This document shows, one piece after another, positions 1 through 9,421 of a DNA stretch of 64,000 nucleotides. The stretch lies in the NCBI GenBank assembly GCA_020638465.1, contig JACKIM010000003.1, positions 77,001-141,000 on the forward strand, written 5' to 3'. Under the pieces are notes generated by a model. It was not told the DNA's origin, searched no databases, and saw only the letters and a program-made list of their open reading frames with translations. Within the stretch, counting starts at the first letter, position 1. The number at the start of each line of letters is the position of its first letter. The translations under genes and the position numbers were made by a program. The stretch is from Geminicoccaceae bacterium (GTDB lineage Bacteria; Pseudomonadota; Alphaproteobacteria; Geminicoccales; Geminicoccaceae).

Positions 1-159
1 CGACCCGTAGCTTTCGCCCAGGCCGACGAAGCCGCCTTCAATCTCGACTTCGATGATGCTGCGCAGGGCCCAGGGCTCGTGGCAACCGGCGACATTCAGC
101 AATGGCGGATCACGGAACGCGATGGGCGTGACCCGGATATCCTCGATACGGTTGGCCAC
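1..159 (-). CDS. Glucarate dehydratase-family protein, N-terminal part only
   Basis: Only the first 53 codons are inside the window; the gene runs off the left edge. The translation opens VANRIEDIRVTPIAFRDPPL and continues through HEPWALRSIIEVE to GLGESYG. That is the usual N-terminal capping domain of the glucarate dehydratase-like branch of the enolase superfamily, which removes water from C4/C5 of aldarates using a divalent metal. The start is a GTG at 159 preceded by AAGGGGACAGG. The catalytic barrel is not visible, so the exact substrate is open. It would be the last gene of the minus-strand operon that carries two more enolase-superfamily genes just upstream, 23 bp away. Confidence 0.8.
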   Translation of the reverse strand, partial: MANRIEDIRVTPIAFRDPPLLNVAGCHEPWALRSIIEVEIEGGFVGLGESYGS

Positions 160-182
160 TTGACCTGTCCCCTTCTTGAAGA

Positions 183-1334
183 TCAGGCCAGATTGGCCTC
201 GATGTAGTCGAGGTTGAGATCCTGGCCGAGGCCGGGCTCGGTGCGGCAGTGGACATATCCGTCCTTGTCCATCTCGTCATCGATGCGGTTCTGGAAATCC
301 TTCGGTTGATCGTAGTCGATGAAGGGATGAAGCAGACCGCGTTCGTAATAGCTCGTGTTGGAGATGGCTGCCGCCACGGCAAGGTTGCCGGCACCCGTGC
401 CGTGGACTTCGCAGGACATTCCGAAACTGTCGGCCAGATGTGCCACCTTCATCGACGGTCCGATGCCGCCGACATCCCACACGCCGGTACGGAGCATGTC
501 GCATGCTCCCTTCGATGCCCACTCGGCACGGGTCCAGTGCTTGCCGGTCATGCTCTCGGGACCGAGAATGTTCAGTCTTGGCAGATTTCCCGAAAGCCAC
601 TGATAGGAGGAAAGCGAGGCCTCCTCCATGCATTCCTCCATCCACAGGAATCCCAGTTCCTCAAGTTTCTGGCCGAGCCACAGGCTGTCCGCTCGCGAAT
701 ACCAGTGGTTGGGGTCGAGCATCAGGGGGATGTCGGGACCGACGGCTTCACGTACCGCGGCACAGGCCGCGTAGTCCATTTTCACATTCGGTGCACCGGG
801 AATGGGGGGCATCCACGTGTGCAGCTTTATCGCCCTGTAGCCATGCTTCCTGACAAGCCGTTCGGCAAAGCGACCATAGTCCTCCGGGGTGGCAAGACCA
901 TTGTCGAGATCATCGCCGCACATGGTCGATCCATAGGCGAGGATCTTCTCACGATAGCCGCCAAGCAGTTTCCACACCGGCTGCCCGCAGATCTTGCCGA
1001 CGAGGTCCCACAGGGCGAGATCGACCGCGCACAGCACACGGTCGGTGAGCCGCATGGAGCTGCCGCGCTGCCACTTGTACAGCGCCCGCCACAGGTGCTC
1101 GTGCCGCATCGGGTCGGCACCGATCAGCACCGGCCGGATGAACTGCGCCAGCAGAGGTTCCGCGATGTCGGCCGGATTGGCGATGACATGGCCGACCGTG
1201 CCGTCATCGGCGACAATCGACAGAAGTCCCCCCCGGGTTTCGGTCACCGGTCCGGGATGACCGTGCCCGTCGCTGTCGCGGCTGGTGTTGGTACGATAGC
1301 GGAATGTCCTTGACTCGACTTTTTCGATCTTCAT
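183..1334 (-). CDS. Mandelate racemase/muconate lactonizing enzyme-family protein
   Basis: A 383-residue enolase-superfamily protein of normal family length. Visible active-site elements are the KLH motif on barrel strand 2 (the general-base lysine position), LDPNHWY (first metal ligand D), the acidic EECMEE stretch, GPES (third metal ligand E) and a late EVHGTG histidine. This fits the mandelate-racemase subgroup, whose bacterial members are mostly acid-sugar dehydratases or racemases. The start codon overlaps the stop of the upstream galactonate dehydratase-like gene by 4 bp (ATGA), so the two are translationally coupled. The substrate cannot be told from sequence; an acid sugar is likely from the neighbours. 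Confidence 0.85.
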   Translation of the reverse strand: MKIEKVESRTFRYRTNTSRDSDGHGHPGPVTETRGGLLSIVADDGTVGHVIANPADIAEPLLAQFIRPVLIGADPMRHEHLWRALYKWQRGSSMRLTDRVLCAVDLALWDLVGKICGQPVWKLLGGYREKILAYGSTMCGDDLDNGLATPEDYGRFAERLVRKHGYRAIKLHTWMPPIPGAPNVKMDYAACAAVREAVGPDIPLMLDPNHWYSRADSLWLGQKLEELGFLWMEECMEEASLSSYQWLSGNLPRLNILGPESMTGKHWTRAEWASKGACDMLRTGVWDVGGIGPSMKVAHLADSFGMSCEVHGTGAGNLAVAAAISNTSYYERGLLHPFIDYDQPKDFQNRIDDEMDKDGYVHCRTEPGLGQDLNLDYIEANLA

Positions 1335-2536
1335 CTTCGGCGCAGCTTTCTTCGTCGTGACAATCGTGTCTGGATGTAGAGGGCTTCATCGCGCGTTCCG
1401 GGCTCGTTGGCCCAGCCATCGTCGGGGGGAAGTTCGGCAACGTTGCGAATGCCCGGATAGCGGACAATCTCGCCTTCGATAATGTCGACGCCGAGCCCCG
1501 GAGCGTCCGGCACCGGCAGGCGGCCATCCACGACCTTCAGCACCGGTCGTACCACCTCGTACCGGCCCGGCCAGTCGAACTCGACCCGCTCCAGCATCAG
1601 CGCGTTGGGGATGGTGGCCATGACGTGCAATGCCGCGAACTCGGCCACCGGCCCGAGCGAACCCGAATGCGGCGCCATCATGATCCCGTGCGCCTCGGCC
1701 ATGGCCGCCATCTTGCGCATCTGGGTAATGCCGCCGGCACGTCCCGTATCCGGCTGGATCACGTCGACCAGATCGCGTTCGATATAGGGTCGCATTCCGT
1801 GGATGGTTGCCACCCGCTCTCCGGCTGCAAGAGGCACATTTACCGAATCGCGCAGGCGTGCCAGAGCGTCGAGATTCTCCGGTGGGACAGGGTCCTCATA
1901 GAACAGGAGGTCGAATGCCTCGAGTTCCCTCCCGACGAGAATGGCATCTTGTGTGGTCATCCATGACGGGCCGTGGGCATCGACCATGAGATCGCGCTCA
2001 TCGCCGATTGCCGTACGGATGTCGGCGACAATGTCGAGATCGACCGCTCCGGTGAACGGAACCTTGAAGCCGCGATAGCCGCGCTCGATCAGTTCGGCCG
2101 CCCGCTGGGGCGTGCGGGCATGGCCGTAGACCTGTATACAGTCACGGAACCGCCCGCCCAGCAGGTTCCAGACCGGCTGCCCCAGCGCCTTGCCCTTGAT
2201 GTCCCACAAGGCCATCTCGATGCCGCTCATGGCGCCGCCGGCAACCGTGCCGAGCATGCCATGCCCCATCATCGCCAGTTGCATGCGATGCCATAGCCGG
2301 TCGACATGTTGCGGATCCTCGCCGACCAGGACATTGGCCAGGTCCTGCACCGCCCGTTCGACGACACGCGGCCAGCCGCTGCATTCCCCGACGCCGTGAA
2401 GGCCCTCATCGGTCAGGACACGCACGAACAGCCAGTTGCGCGACCCGCGGAAATCGGCATCCACCCCCAGCGCCGCGCCGCCGGACGGCCTCGCCCCCAC
2501 CTGCATCAGGTGGGTCTCGATGGCCGTGATCTTCAT
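1331..2536 (-). CDS. Galactonate dehydratase-like enolase-superfamily protein
   Basis: A 401-residue protein with an enolase-type capping domain (about residues 1-125) and a barrel. Motifs are GFKVPF (lysine), VDAHG (metal D plus H), YEDPVPPEN (metal E), AAGER (metal E), QPDTGRAGG and APHSGSLGP with the late catalytic histidine. The DAH...EDP...AGER...H pattern is that of D-galactonate dehydratase and relatives, which convert an aldonate to a 2-keto-3-deoxy-aldonate. The C-terminal tail RLSRRRKLRRR is unusually basic. The gene overlaps both neighbours by 4 bp. Other aldonates or altronate/mannonate are possible substrates. Confidence 0.85.
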   Translation of the reverse strand: MKITAIETHLMQVGARPSGGAALGVDADFRGSRNWLFVRVLTDEGLHGVGECSGWPRVVERAVQDLANVLVGEDPQHVDRLWHRMQLAMMGHGMLGTVAGGAMSGIEMALWDIKGKALGQPVWNLLGGRFRDCIQVYGHARTPQRAAELIERGYRGFKVPFTGAVDLDIVADIRTAIGDERDLMVDAHGPSWMTTQDAILVGRELEAFDLLFYEDPVPPENLDALARLRDSVNVPLAAGERVATIHGMRPYIERDLVDVIQPDTGRAGGITQMRKMAAMAEAHGIMMAPHSGSLGPVAEFAALHVMATIPNALMLERVEFDWPGRYEVVRPVLKVVDGRLPVPDAPGLGVDIIEGEIVRYPGIRNVAELPPDDGWANEPGTRDEALYIQTRLSRRRKLRRR

Positions 2537-3489
2537 CGCTCCAGTCCTTCAAGGAATCGCACGGCGTCGGCGAGCACGCTGCGGGCGGCCGGAAGCACGC
2601 GCGCCCGATTGATGAATCCGTGCGTGACCCCTTTCTCCACGCGCAATTGCGTCCGGACGCCCGCAGATTCGAGCCGACGGGCCATGGAGAGCGTATCGTC
2701 GCGCAAGACGTCGAGTTCGGCCGCTACCAGCCATGTGGGCGGCAAGCCGGCGAGATCGCCCAGCATGGGCGTCACGAGCGGATCGTGGACGCGGCGTCCG
2801 CCAGGGTCGTAATGGTCGAAATATTCCATCATCCGGGCCCGCGGCAGACCGAACCTGCCATCGGCAAATTCGCGATAGCTGGGGCTGTCGAAATTCACGG
2901 CGAGCACGCCGTAGAACAGCATCAACCCCGCCAGCCCGGCCCGCTGGTTGTCGGCAAGGGCCGTGGCCGCAGCCAGATTGCCTCCCGCAGAAGTGCCGGC
3001 AAGGACGATCCGGGCCGGGTCCAGCCCCAGCCCCGGCCCGCTTTCACGGATCCACGCCAATGCGGCCGTGCAATCAGTCAACCCGGCGGGAAAGGGATGT
3101 TCGGGCGCCAGCCGGTAGGTGGGGGCCACCACACTCCAGCCGCTGTCATGCACCAGTGTGCGGATGGCCGGTTCGTTCTGGACGACGCTCCCGGCGACCC
3201 AGCCCCCGCCATAGATGTAGAGGATGACCGGCGAGGGTCGGCCCTTCGCCCCGCGGAACAGGCGAAGGGGCACGGTATGGCCGTCATCCGCGGCTGTATG
3301 CAGCTCCTCCGTGATCCCGGCTTCCACAAGTCCCTCATTCCAGAAGGATGCCGTCAGCGGTCCGGCACGTCGCGATTCGGCGATGCCCTCGCCGCGGCCA
3401 AATTCACGGTCGAGCCTCGCTTCCTCGGCCATCGAACGGGCCATGCCCGGCGCCAGCCTGTGTTCGTCATCGCCTGTATGCAGGTTCAT
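2533..3489 (-). CDS. Alpha/beta hydrolase, hormone-sensitive-lipase (HSL) family
   Basis: A 318-residue cytoplasmic alpha/beta hydrolase. The nucleophile elbow is GTSAGGN, and late acid and histidine positions are seen in AELDVLRDD and THGFIN. The family's HGGG oxyanion motif is present as YGGGW, with tyrosine for the usual histidine. Such enzymes hydrolyse esters or lactones. In an operon of aldonate dehydratases and a solute importer it may open a lactone or remove an acyl group from the imported substrate; that is inference. It overlaps the genes on both sides by 4 bp. Confidence 0.85.
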   Translation of the reverse strand: MNLHTGDDEHRLAPGMARSMAEEARLDREFGRGEGIAESRRAGPLTASFWNEGLVEAGITEELHTAADDGHTVPLRLFRGAKGRPSPVILYIYGGGWVAGSVVQNEPAIRTLVHDSGWSVVAPTYRLAPEHPFPAGLTDCTAALAWIRESGPGLGLDPARIVLAGTSAGGNLAAATALADNQRAGLAGLMLFYGVLAVNFDSPSYREFADGRFGLPRARMMEYFDHYDPGGRRVHDPLVTPMLGDLAGLPPTWLVAAELDVLRDDTLSMARRLESAGVRTQLRVEKGVTHGFINRARVLPAARSVLADAVRFLEGLER

Positions 3490-5171
3490 TCCTCCCCTCG
3501 ATAGCGTACCCTCTTGCGCGTTCCGCGCAGTGCGGGATCGGCACTGGGCACAGCCGACAACAACGCCTGGGTGTAGGGATGTTGCGGATCGGTGATGACC
3601 TGTTCGGTATCGCCGAGCTCGACGATGCGGCCCCGGTACATGACCGCGATCCGGTCGCAGAAATAGCGGATCACGGCCATGTCGTGACTGATGAAGAGGA
3701 AGGACAGGCCGAGGTCGCGTTGCAGTTCCAGCAGCAGGTCGAGGACCTGTGTACGGATCGACACGTCGAGGGCCGAGGTCGGTTCGTCGGCGATGATGAG
3801 CTTCGGATCGAGCGCTATGGCCCGGGCAATGACGATACGTTGCCGCTGTCCGCCGGAAAAGGCGTGCGGATAACGTTCCCGCATCGCCGGATCGAGCCCC
3901 ACCCGTTCGAGCAGCGAACCGACCCGCCGATCCAGTTCACTGCCCGCCATGCCCTGATTGATGACCAGGGGCTCGGCAATGATCTGCTTGACGGTCATCC
4001 GCGGATTGAGCGAGGCGAACGGGTCCTGGAAGATCATGCGGATCTCGCGCCGCACCGGTTCGAGGTCGGCGGCACCGGCCGTCATCAGATCCTTGCCGCG
4101 GTAGCTGATCTCGCCGCCGGTCGGTTCGTAGACCCGGGCGATGCAACGACCCACGGTGGTCTTGCCGGATCCGCTCTCGCCAACGATCCCGAGCGTCTCG
4201 CCCTGCCTGAGTTCGAAGGAGATGCCGTCAACGGCCCTGGTGCGGTCGGTCACCCTCTGGAAGAAGCCGGTGCGCTTCTCGAAATGCATGGCGAGATCGC
4301 GCGTCGTGAGAATGGATGGCGCGTCGGCCGGAACGGGCGTCTTGTTGCGGGCCTTGCCGGAAAGCAGCTTGACGGCTCCGAGCAGGCGCTGCGTGTAGGC
4401 CTCCCGGGGCGCATTGAAAATGGCATCGACATCGCCGCGCTCGACCACGCGCCCCTTGTGCATGACCACCACGTCATGCGCGATCTCGGCGACCACCCCC
4501 ATGTCGTGGGTGATGAACATGACCGCCATGCCGAGATCGCGCTGCAAGGTGGCGATGAGATCGAGGATTTCCGCCTGTGTGGTGACGTCCAGCGCCGTGG
4601 TGGGCTCATCGGCGATAAGGACGTCCGGATGACAACATAACGCCATGGCAATCATTGCCCGTTGGCGCATTCCGCCCGAAAACTCGAAGGCATAGCGGTT
4701 GATCGCCTTCTCCGGATCGGGAATTTCGACCTGCCGCAACATGTCCACGGCGATCTCGCGCGCTTCCCTCCGGCTCGCCTTGCGATGCAGCAGCACGGCC
4801 TCGATGATCTGCGCCCCGATGGTGTGGACAGGCGAGAGCGAACTCATCGGTTCCTGGAAGATCATGCCGATGCGCCCCCCGCGGATCTCGCGGATGGCCT
4901 TCGAGCGCGAGCCGAGCGCAATGAGTTCGGTCGCTCCGCTCCCCGGCTCGGGCTCGAAGAGGATGCGGCCGCCCGTGATCGTTCCCGGCGGCGGCACCAT
5001 GTTGAGAATCGAGCGCGCCGTCATCGACTTGCCCGATCCGCTTTCGCCGACGATGCAGGTCGTCTTGCCGCGTTCGAGCTCGAAGGTCACGCCATCGAGG
5101 ACGCGAAGCCCCCCCTGGCGCATCGCGAAATCGACGACGAGGTTGTCGACCCTGAGAATGGCTCCGTTCAT
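3486..5171 (-). CDS. Dipeptide-type ABC importer, fused double ATPase (DppD-DppF type)
   Basis: About 560 residues with two complete ABC ATPase modules in one chain. Each half has a Walker A GESGSGK(S/T), an LSGG-type signature (FSGGMRQR and FSGGQRQR), Walker B (LIADEP) and the FITHD/FISHD switch histidine. Each half carries the oligopeptide C-terminal extension. It powers the two permeases encoded immediately upstream. I place the start at ATG 5171, just after the permease stop at 5176; an in-frame ATG at 5186 would overlap the permease by 11 bp. Although the family is called dipeptide/nickel, many such systems import oligosaccharides or acid sugars. Confidence 0.9.
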   Translation of the reverse strand: MNGAILRVDNLVVDFAMRQGGLRVLDGVTFELERGKTTCIVGESGSGKSMTARSILNMVPPPGTITGGRILFEPEPGSGATELIALGSRSKAIREIRGGRIGMIFQEPMSSLSPVHTIGAQIIEAVLLHRKASRREAREIAVDMLRQVEIPDPEKAINRYAFEFSGGMRQRAMIAMALCCHPDVLIADEPTTALDVTTQAEILDLIATLQRDLGMAVMFITHDMGVVAEIAHDVVVMHKGRVVERGDVDAIFNAPREAYTQRLLGAVKLLSGKARNKTPVPADAPSILTTRDLAMHFEKRTGFFQRVTDRTRAVDGISFELRQGETLGIVGESGSGKTTVGRCIARVYEPTGGEISYRGKDLMTAGAADLEPVRREIRMIFQDPFASLNPRMTVKQIIAEPLVINQGMAGSELDRRVGSLLERVGLDPAMRERYPHAFSGGQRQRIVIARAIALDPKLIIADEPTSALDVSIRTQVLDLLLELQRDLGLSFLFISHDMAVIRYFCDRIAVMYRGRIVELGDTEQVITDPQHPYTQALLSAVPSADPALRGTRKRVRYRGEE

Positions 5172-5175
5172 GCCG

Positions 5176-6315
5176 TCACTGCCCATAGGGGTCGGCGGCG
5201 TCACGCATGCCATCGCCGAGGAAATTGAAGGCGAGCACCGCCACCACCACGAAGCCGCCCGGGATGAACAGCCAGGGTGCTTGACTTATGGAGCGCACGT
5301 TCTGCGCCTCCTTGAGCAGCACCCCCCAGCTGATCGCGGGCGGTTGCAGGCCGAGACCGAGGAAACTCAGGCTCGTCTCGGCAAGGATCATCAGCGGGAC
5401 CGCCAATGTCAGCGAGGCGATGATGTGGCTGGTGAGCGATGGCAGCATGTGACGAAAGATGATGCGCTTCTCGCTGGCACCGTCGAGACGGGCCGCGATG
5501 ACGAAATCCTCGTTCTTCATGGCGAGGAAACGGCCGCGCACCACCCGTCCCAGTTCGGTCCATCCCACGAGCGACACGATCAGCGTTATGACGAAATATT
5601 GCAGGTAGATGGGCCATGACGGCGGCAGGGCCGCCGCAAGCGCGAGCCAGATCGGAATGGTCGGCAGCGAGAGGACGAACTCGATCAGGCGCTGGATGAT
5701 GACGTCGACCCGTCCGCCATAGTACCCCGACAGGCCGCCAAGCGTGATGCCGAGGACGAGGGAGATGGCGACGCCGACGAGCCCGATCGACATTGATATC
5801 CGCGTGCCGTACATTGTCCGGCTGAACATGTCGCGGCCAAGACGATCGGCACCGAAGAAGAAGACATTGTCGCGGGGATTTTCCGTGGCGATCAGATGTG
5901 TCTCGCTGTCGAATATCCCCCACAACCTGTAGGGTGCGCCCTTGCCGAAAAACTCCAGATAGATCTTTTCGCCCGTGGGCTCGTAGCTCACCCTGAAGGT
6001 CTTCGGATCGCGCTTGCGGTCCATCGCATCCACATAGGGCCGGAACGACCAGCTCCCGTCTTCGGCAACATCCACGAAATGCGGCATCTGCGGCGGGTGG
6101 AATATCGCCCGGCGGTTCTGCGTGAGCGGATCGCCCGGCGCAATGAACTCGCAGAAGAGCACGATCACGTAGAACAGCACGATGACCCACAGCCCCGCCA
6201 TGGCGAGCTTGTGCCGTTTGAAGGCCCACCAGGTGAGCTGGGCCTGGGACGCGACCGCCACCTTGTTGTCGACGGCGACCGGCGCATCGTTGTCGAGAAT
6301 GCCTGCCTCACTCAT
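5176..6315 (-). CDS. Dipeptide-type ABC importer, permease (DppC type)
   Basis: A 379-residue inner-membrane permease. One membrane segment lies near residues 40-60, followed by a large periplasmic loop (about 65-165) that is longer than in E. coli DppC. Five more segments follow. The EAA loop GASEKRIIFRHMLPSL contacts the ATPase. It ends in the family tail LGDGMRDAADPY. The start overlaps the stop of the DppB-type gene by 8 bp. Confidence 0.92.
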   Translation of the reverse strand: MSEAGILDNDAPVAVDNKVAVASQAQLTWWAFKRHKLAMAGLWVIVLFYVIVLFCEFIAPGDPLTQNRRAIFHPPQMPHFVDVAEDGSWSFRPYVDAMDRKRDPKTFRVSYEPTGEKIYLEFFGKGAPYRLWGIFDSETHLIATENPRDNVFFFGADRLGRDMFSRTMYGTRISMSIGLVGVAISLVLGITLGGLSGYYGGRVDVIIQRLIEFVLSLPTIPIWLALAAALPPSWPIYLQYFVITLIVSLVGWTELGRVVRGRFLAMKNEDFVIAARLDGASEKRIIFRHMLPSLTSHIIASLTLAVPLMILAETSLSFLGLGLQPPAISWGVLLKEAQNVRSISQAPWLFIPGGFVVVAVLAFNFLGDGMRDAADPYGQ

Positions 6316-7294
6316 AGCGCACCCGCGGATCCAGGAGAACGAGCAGAATGTCGGAAATCAGCATGCCGATGACCGTCAGCGACGAGAGCAGCAGCACGAA
6401 GGCACCGGCCAGGTACATGTCCTGCGCCAGCAGCGCCTGAAGCATCAGCGGCCCCGCCGTGGGCAGCGAAAGGACGATGGCGGTCACCACCGCCCCCGAA
6501 ACGAGGTTGGGCAGGACCCACCCGATCGTCGATATGAACGGATTCAGCGCGACCCGCACGGGGTATTTCATGATGAGCCTGAATTCCGACAGCCCCTTGG
6601 CCCGGGCGGTATCGACATAGGGCTTGTTGAGCTCGTCGAGCAGATTGGCGCGCATGATGCGGATGAGGCTGGCGGTTGCCGACGTGCCGAGCACGACCAT
6701 CGGCAGCCAGAGATGCTTCATCAGGTCGACCACCTTGGCCATCGACCACGGGGCATTTGCATACCGGTCGGAGAACAGTCCGCCGACATCGGCTCCGAAA
6801 TACACGACACCGATGTACATGAGCACCAGGGCGAGGAGGAAGTTCGGGGTGGCAAGGCCGATGAAACCGATGAAGGTCGCAACGTAGTCACCCAGCGAAT
6901 ACTTGCGGACGGCGCTGTATACACCGATGGGAAAGGCGACGGCCCACGTGAACAGCAGGGTCGAGAAACTCAGGATGAGCGTCAGCCCCATGCGCTCCCA
7001 GATGAGGTCCGAAACCGGCTGCCGCCATTCGAACGACATTCCGAAATCGCCATGGAGAAGATTGGTGACCCACTTGAAGTACTGGACATAGAGCGGCTGA
7101 TCGAGGCCGAAGCGCATGCGCAGGTTGTCGATCGTCGCCTGGTCGAGGACTTCGTTCGATTCGCCGAGCTTGGCGATGTAGGTGGTCAGGTAGTCGCCGG
7201 GCGGTGCCTGTATCAGCAGGAAGGCAACGATCGAAACGGCAAAGAGAAAGGGCACCATCCAGATGATGCGCTTGACGATATAACGCAGGATCAT
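6308..7294 (-). CDS. Dipeptide-type ABC importer, permease (DppB type)
   Basis: A 328-residue permease with six predicted membrane helices. It opens MILRYIVKRIIWMVPFLFAV and ends LLVLLDPRVRYE, both typical of DppB/OppB proteins. The EAA-type loop is ARAKGLSEFRLIMKYPVRVALNP. It forms the heterodimeric channel with the downstream DppC-type protein. It follows the solute-binding protein gene with a 65-bp gap. Confidence 0.92.
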   Translation of the reverse strand: MILRYIVKRIIWMVPFLFAVSIVAFLLIQAPPGDYLTTYIAKLGESNEVLDQATIDNLRMRFGLDQPLYVQYFKWVTNLLHGDFGMSFEWRQPVSDLIWERMGLTLILSFSTLLFTWAVAFPIGVYSAVRKYSLGDYVATFIGFIGLATPNFLLALVLMYIGVVYFGADVGGLFSDRYANAPWSMAKVVDLMKHLWLPMVVLGTSATASLIRIMRANLLDELNKPYVDTARAKGLSEFRLIMKYPVRVALNPFISTIGWVLPNLVSGAVVTAIVLSLPTAGPLMLQALLAQDMYLAGAFVLLLSSLTVIGMLISDILLVLLDPRVRYE

Positions 7295-7359
7295 GATGGC
7301 GCCCCGTCAAATACGACGGGATCCGCAAACCGACCCCCCGACGCGGATCCCGCCCCCCA

Positions 7360-9294
7360 TCAATTGTTGTCGTAGTACCAGGTCTGCGGCAGCGTCGGCC
7401 CGGGATCCGGATACATCCAGGCACCGGGCATGATCTCCGGAACGTTGCGCAGCTTCACGTTCACCACGCCATAGAGATTCGGTGCGGATGAAATTCCGAA
7501 CACCTCGAAGGCGTCGGCGGCCATCTGGTGGATCTGCCGGAACAATTCGGCCTGCCGGTCGGGATCGGCCGTCTGCTTGAACTCGTCGTAAAGGGCAAGG
7601 CGTTCCTTCATCGACTCGCTCGGTTCCTGGCCATCCTTGCCGCCCGACAGGTACCAGCGCGCCCATGGAATGGCGAACCAGGAAGCCTGCGGATGGACGG
7701 CCAGCACGTCACGCGGGCTCAGATAGGGATCGAGACCGCCCGGCGCACCCCAGACCATGAAATCATGCTCATTGGCCTCGCCGCGGCTGTAATAGATGGA
7801 ACGCTCCACCGAGGTGGAGTGGAGATCGACGCCGATCTTGCGCCACTGCTCCTTCATGATTTCGAGCGCATCGCCCCAGTCGGGCTGCTCGATCCCCGTG
7901 TACTGGACATTGAAGGTGAACCGGCGGCCGTCGGGCAGCAGGCGGAAGTCGTCGGAATCGCGCTTGTCCAGTCCCGCACCGTCAAGCAGCTCGTTGGCCC
8001 GGTCCGGGTCGTATTCCGTGAACTGGTGCCCCAGCTGCTCGTTGTACAGCGGATGGCTGGGTTTGGGACCGATCTGCCACGGCTCGCCCATTCCCTGGTA
8101 GACGATGTCGATGATCTCGTCACGGTCGATCCCGAGCGACAGTGCGACACGCACATCCCTGTTGTCCAGCACCTCGCGCATGACCGGATCCTTGTGGGTC
8201 AGGTTGAGATGGATGGCCATGGCATTGGAATTGGCATTATCGAGTTCATACAGCTTGTAGCCGTTCTTTTCCGCATTCTCGGCGAGCACGGGTACATTGG
8301 CGAGGGCATCGATGCGCCGCCGCTGCATGTCGATATTGCCGGCAGCCGCCTCCAGCAGGAGGGCCTCGGAATCCTGGACGACATTCATCGCCAGTTCATC
8401 GATGTAGGGCAGCTGGTTCCCGTCCGTGTCGACCTGCCAGAAATAGGGATTGCGGGCCATCACGACGCGTGTGGCTCCCGCCGTGTAGGCATCCTTGGTC
8501 ATGACCCAGGGATCGAGCGTCGGGCGATCCGGATTGCCCCAGCGGTTGGGGGCCTCGACCTCCCCGCAGCGCAGGCGGAACAGTGCCGGCCAGTCCTCGA
8601 CCGCTTCGGTGCTGGCAACCAGGTCGGCGACCTTGTCGTTGTACTTGGGATGGAACTGGCTGCAGTAATGCTTGGCCCAGAGCACAGGCTCCTGGGCCAG
8701 CGGCGTCGCCAGTTCCTGGAGGAACATGCCATACGGCGCGGCGAACTTCAGCTTGACCGTGTAATCGTCGACCTTCTCCGCGGTCATCAGCTTGTCGTCG
8801 ACCACGAAGCGCGCCGGCGGATTGGGGTAGAATTCCGTGTTGCTCAGGAGATCGTCAACGAAGAACATGATGTCGTCGGCCGTGAACGGCTCGCCGTCCG
8901 ACCACTTCGTCCCCTTGCGGAGCTTGAAGGTGTATTCGGACGCGTCGTCGTTGACTTCCCAGCTTTCGGCCAGGTTGGGCTTGATGTTCGAAAAATCGGG
9001 CTCCCACCGGGTCAGCCCCTGGGGTGAAACGATGCGCAGGATCGAGTTGTGGTCATTCGAACCGCCAAGCACGCGGCGCAATGTCCCGCCATAGGTTCCG
9101 ACACTGTCGAGAGGCGTCACGACCTCGGGCTGGTCGGGAAGGCGCTGGTCCACTTCCGGCAATTGTCCCGCCTTGACCATCTCCGCCAGCGACGGCGCTT
9201 CCTGATAGGCCCAGGCCAGTGCCGGCGACAGCAGCAGCCCTGCCATGGCCGTAGCCATCAGTGCACGGCGACCGGCACACCATGATCGTGCCAT
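7360..9294 (-). CDS. ABC importer solute-binding protein, family 5
   Basis: A 644-residue periplasmic binding protein, at the long end for family SBP_bac_5. The N-terminus MARSWCAGRRALMATAMAGL...ALAWA is a Sec signal peptide, with cleavage likely after AWA. The SBP_5 core contains KLRKGTKWSDGEPFTADD and repeated DRDEI/RNPYF segments. It is the first gene of the minus-strand operon that continues through the permeases, ATPase, hydrolase and three enolase-family enzymes. The ligand is probably the substrate, or a conjugate, of those enzymes. Confidence 0.9.
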   Translation of the reverse strand: MARSWCAGRRALMATAMAGLLLSPALAWAYQEAPSLAEMVKAGQLPEVDQRLPDQPEVVTPLDSVGTYGGTLRRVLGGSNDHNSILRIVSPQGLTRWEPDFSNIKPNLAESWEVNDDASEYTFKLRKGTKWSDGEPFTADDIMFFVDDLLSNTEFYPNPPARFVVDDKLMTAEKVDDYTVKLKFAAPYGMFLQELATPLAQEPVLWAKHYCSQFHPKYNDKVADLVASTEAVEDWPALFRLRCGEVEAPNRWGNPDRPTLDPWVMTKDAYTAGATRVVMARNPYFWQVDTDGNQLPYIDELAMNVVQDSEALLLEAAAGNIDMQRRRIDALANVPVLAENAEKNGYKLYELDNANSNAMAIHLNLTHKDPVMREVLDNRDVRVALSLGIDRDEIIDIVYQGMGEPWQIGPKPSHPLYNEQLGHQFTEYDPDRANELLDGAGLDKRDSDDFRLLPDGRRFTFNVQYTGIEQPDWGDALEIMKEQWRKIGVDLHSTSVERSIYYSRGEANEHDFMVWGAPGGLDPYLSPRDVLAVHPQASWFAIPWARWYLSGGKDGQEPSESMKERLALYDEFKQTADPDRQAELFRQIHQMAADAFEVFGISSAPNLYGVVNVKLRNVPEIMPGAWMYPDPGPTLPQTWYYDNN

Positions 9295-9345
9295 GCGGAT
9301 AACCTCCCTGATTTATTTCACAAGACAGGTTCACATCTTATCCGC

Positions 9346-9395
9346 GAGTTGTCAAACGCATTCATGAGTTGTCAATTAGGCTGTTGACTTGTCAT
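9346..9395. promoter_or_regulatory. Three direct repeats at 20-bp spacing between the ABC operon and the GntR gene
   Basis: GAGTTGTCAA occurs at 9346-9355 and again at 9366-9375, and the related GACTTGTCAT at 9386-9395. The spacing is exactly 20 bp, about two helical turns. The array sits between the divergent binding-protein gene and the GntR regulator. It overlaps a possible -35 (TTGACT, 9384-9389) with a weak -10 (CACAAT, 9408-9413). This is a plausible operator for the adjacent regulator. Confidence 0.5.
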
Positions 9396-9421
9396 GAAAC
9401 CCGCTTCCACAATACGCGATC

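Noticed and set aside
249..1313. Plus-strand open frame of 354 codons over the mandelate racemase-like gene
   Set aside because: Antisense to a protein with full enolase-superfamily motifs; the plus-strand product has no recognisable features.
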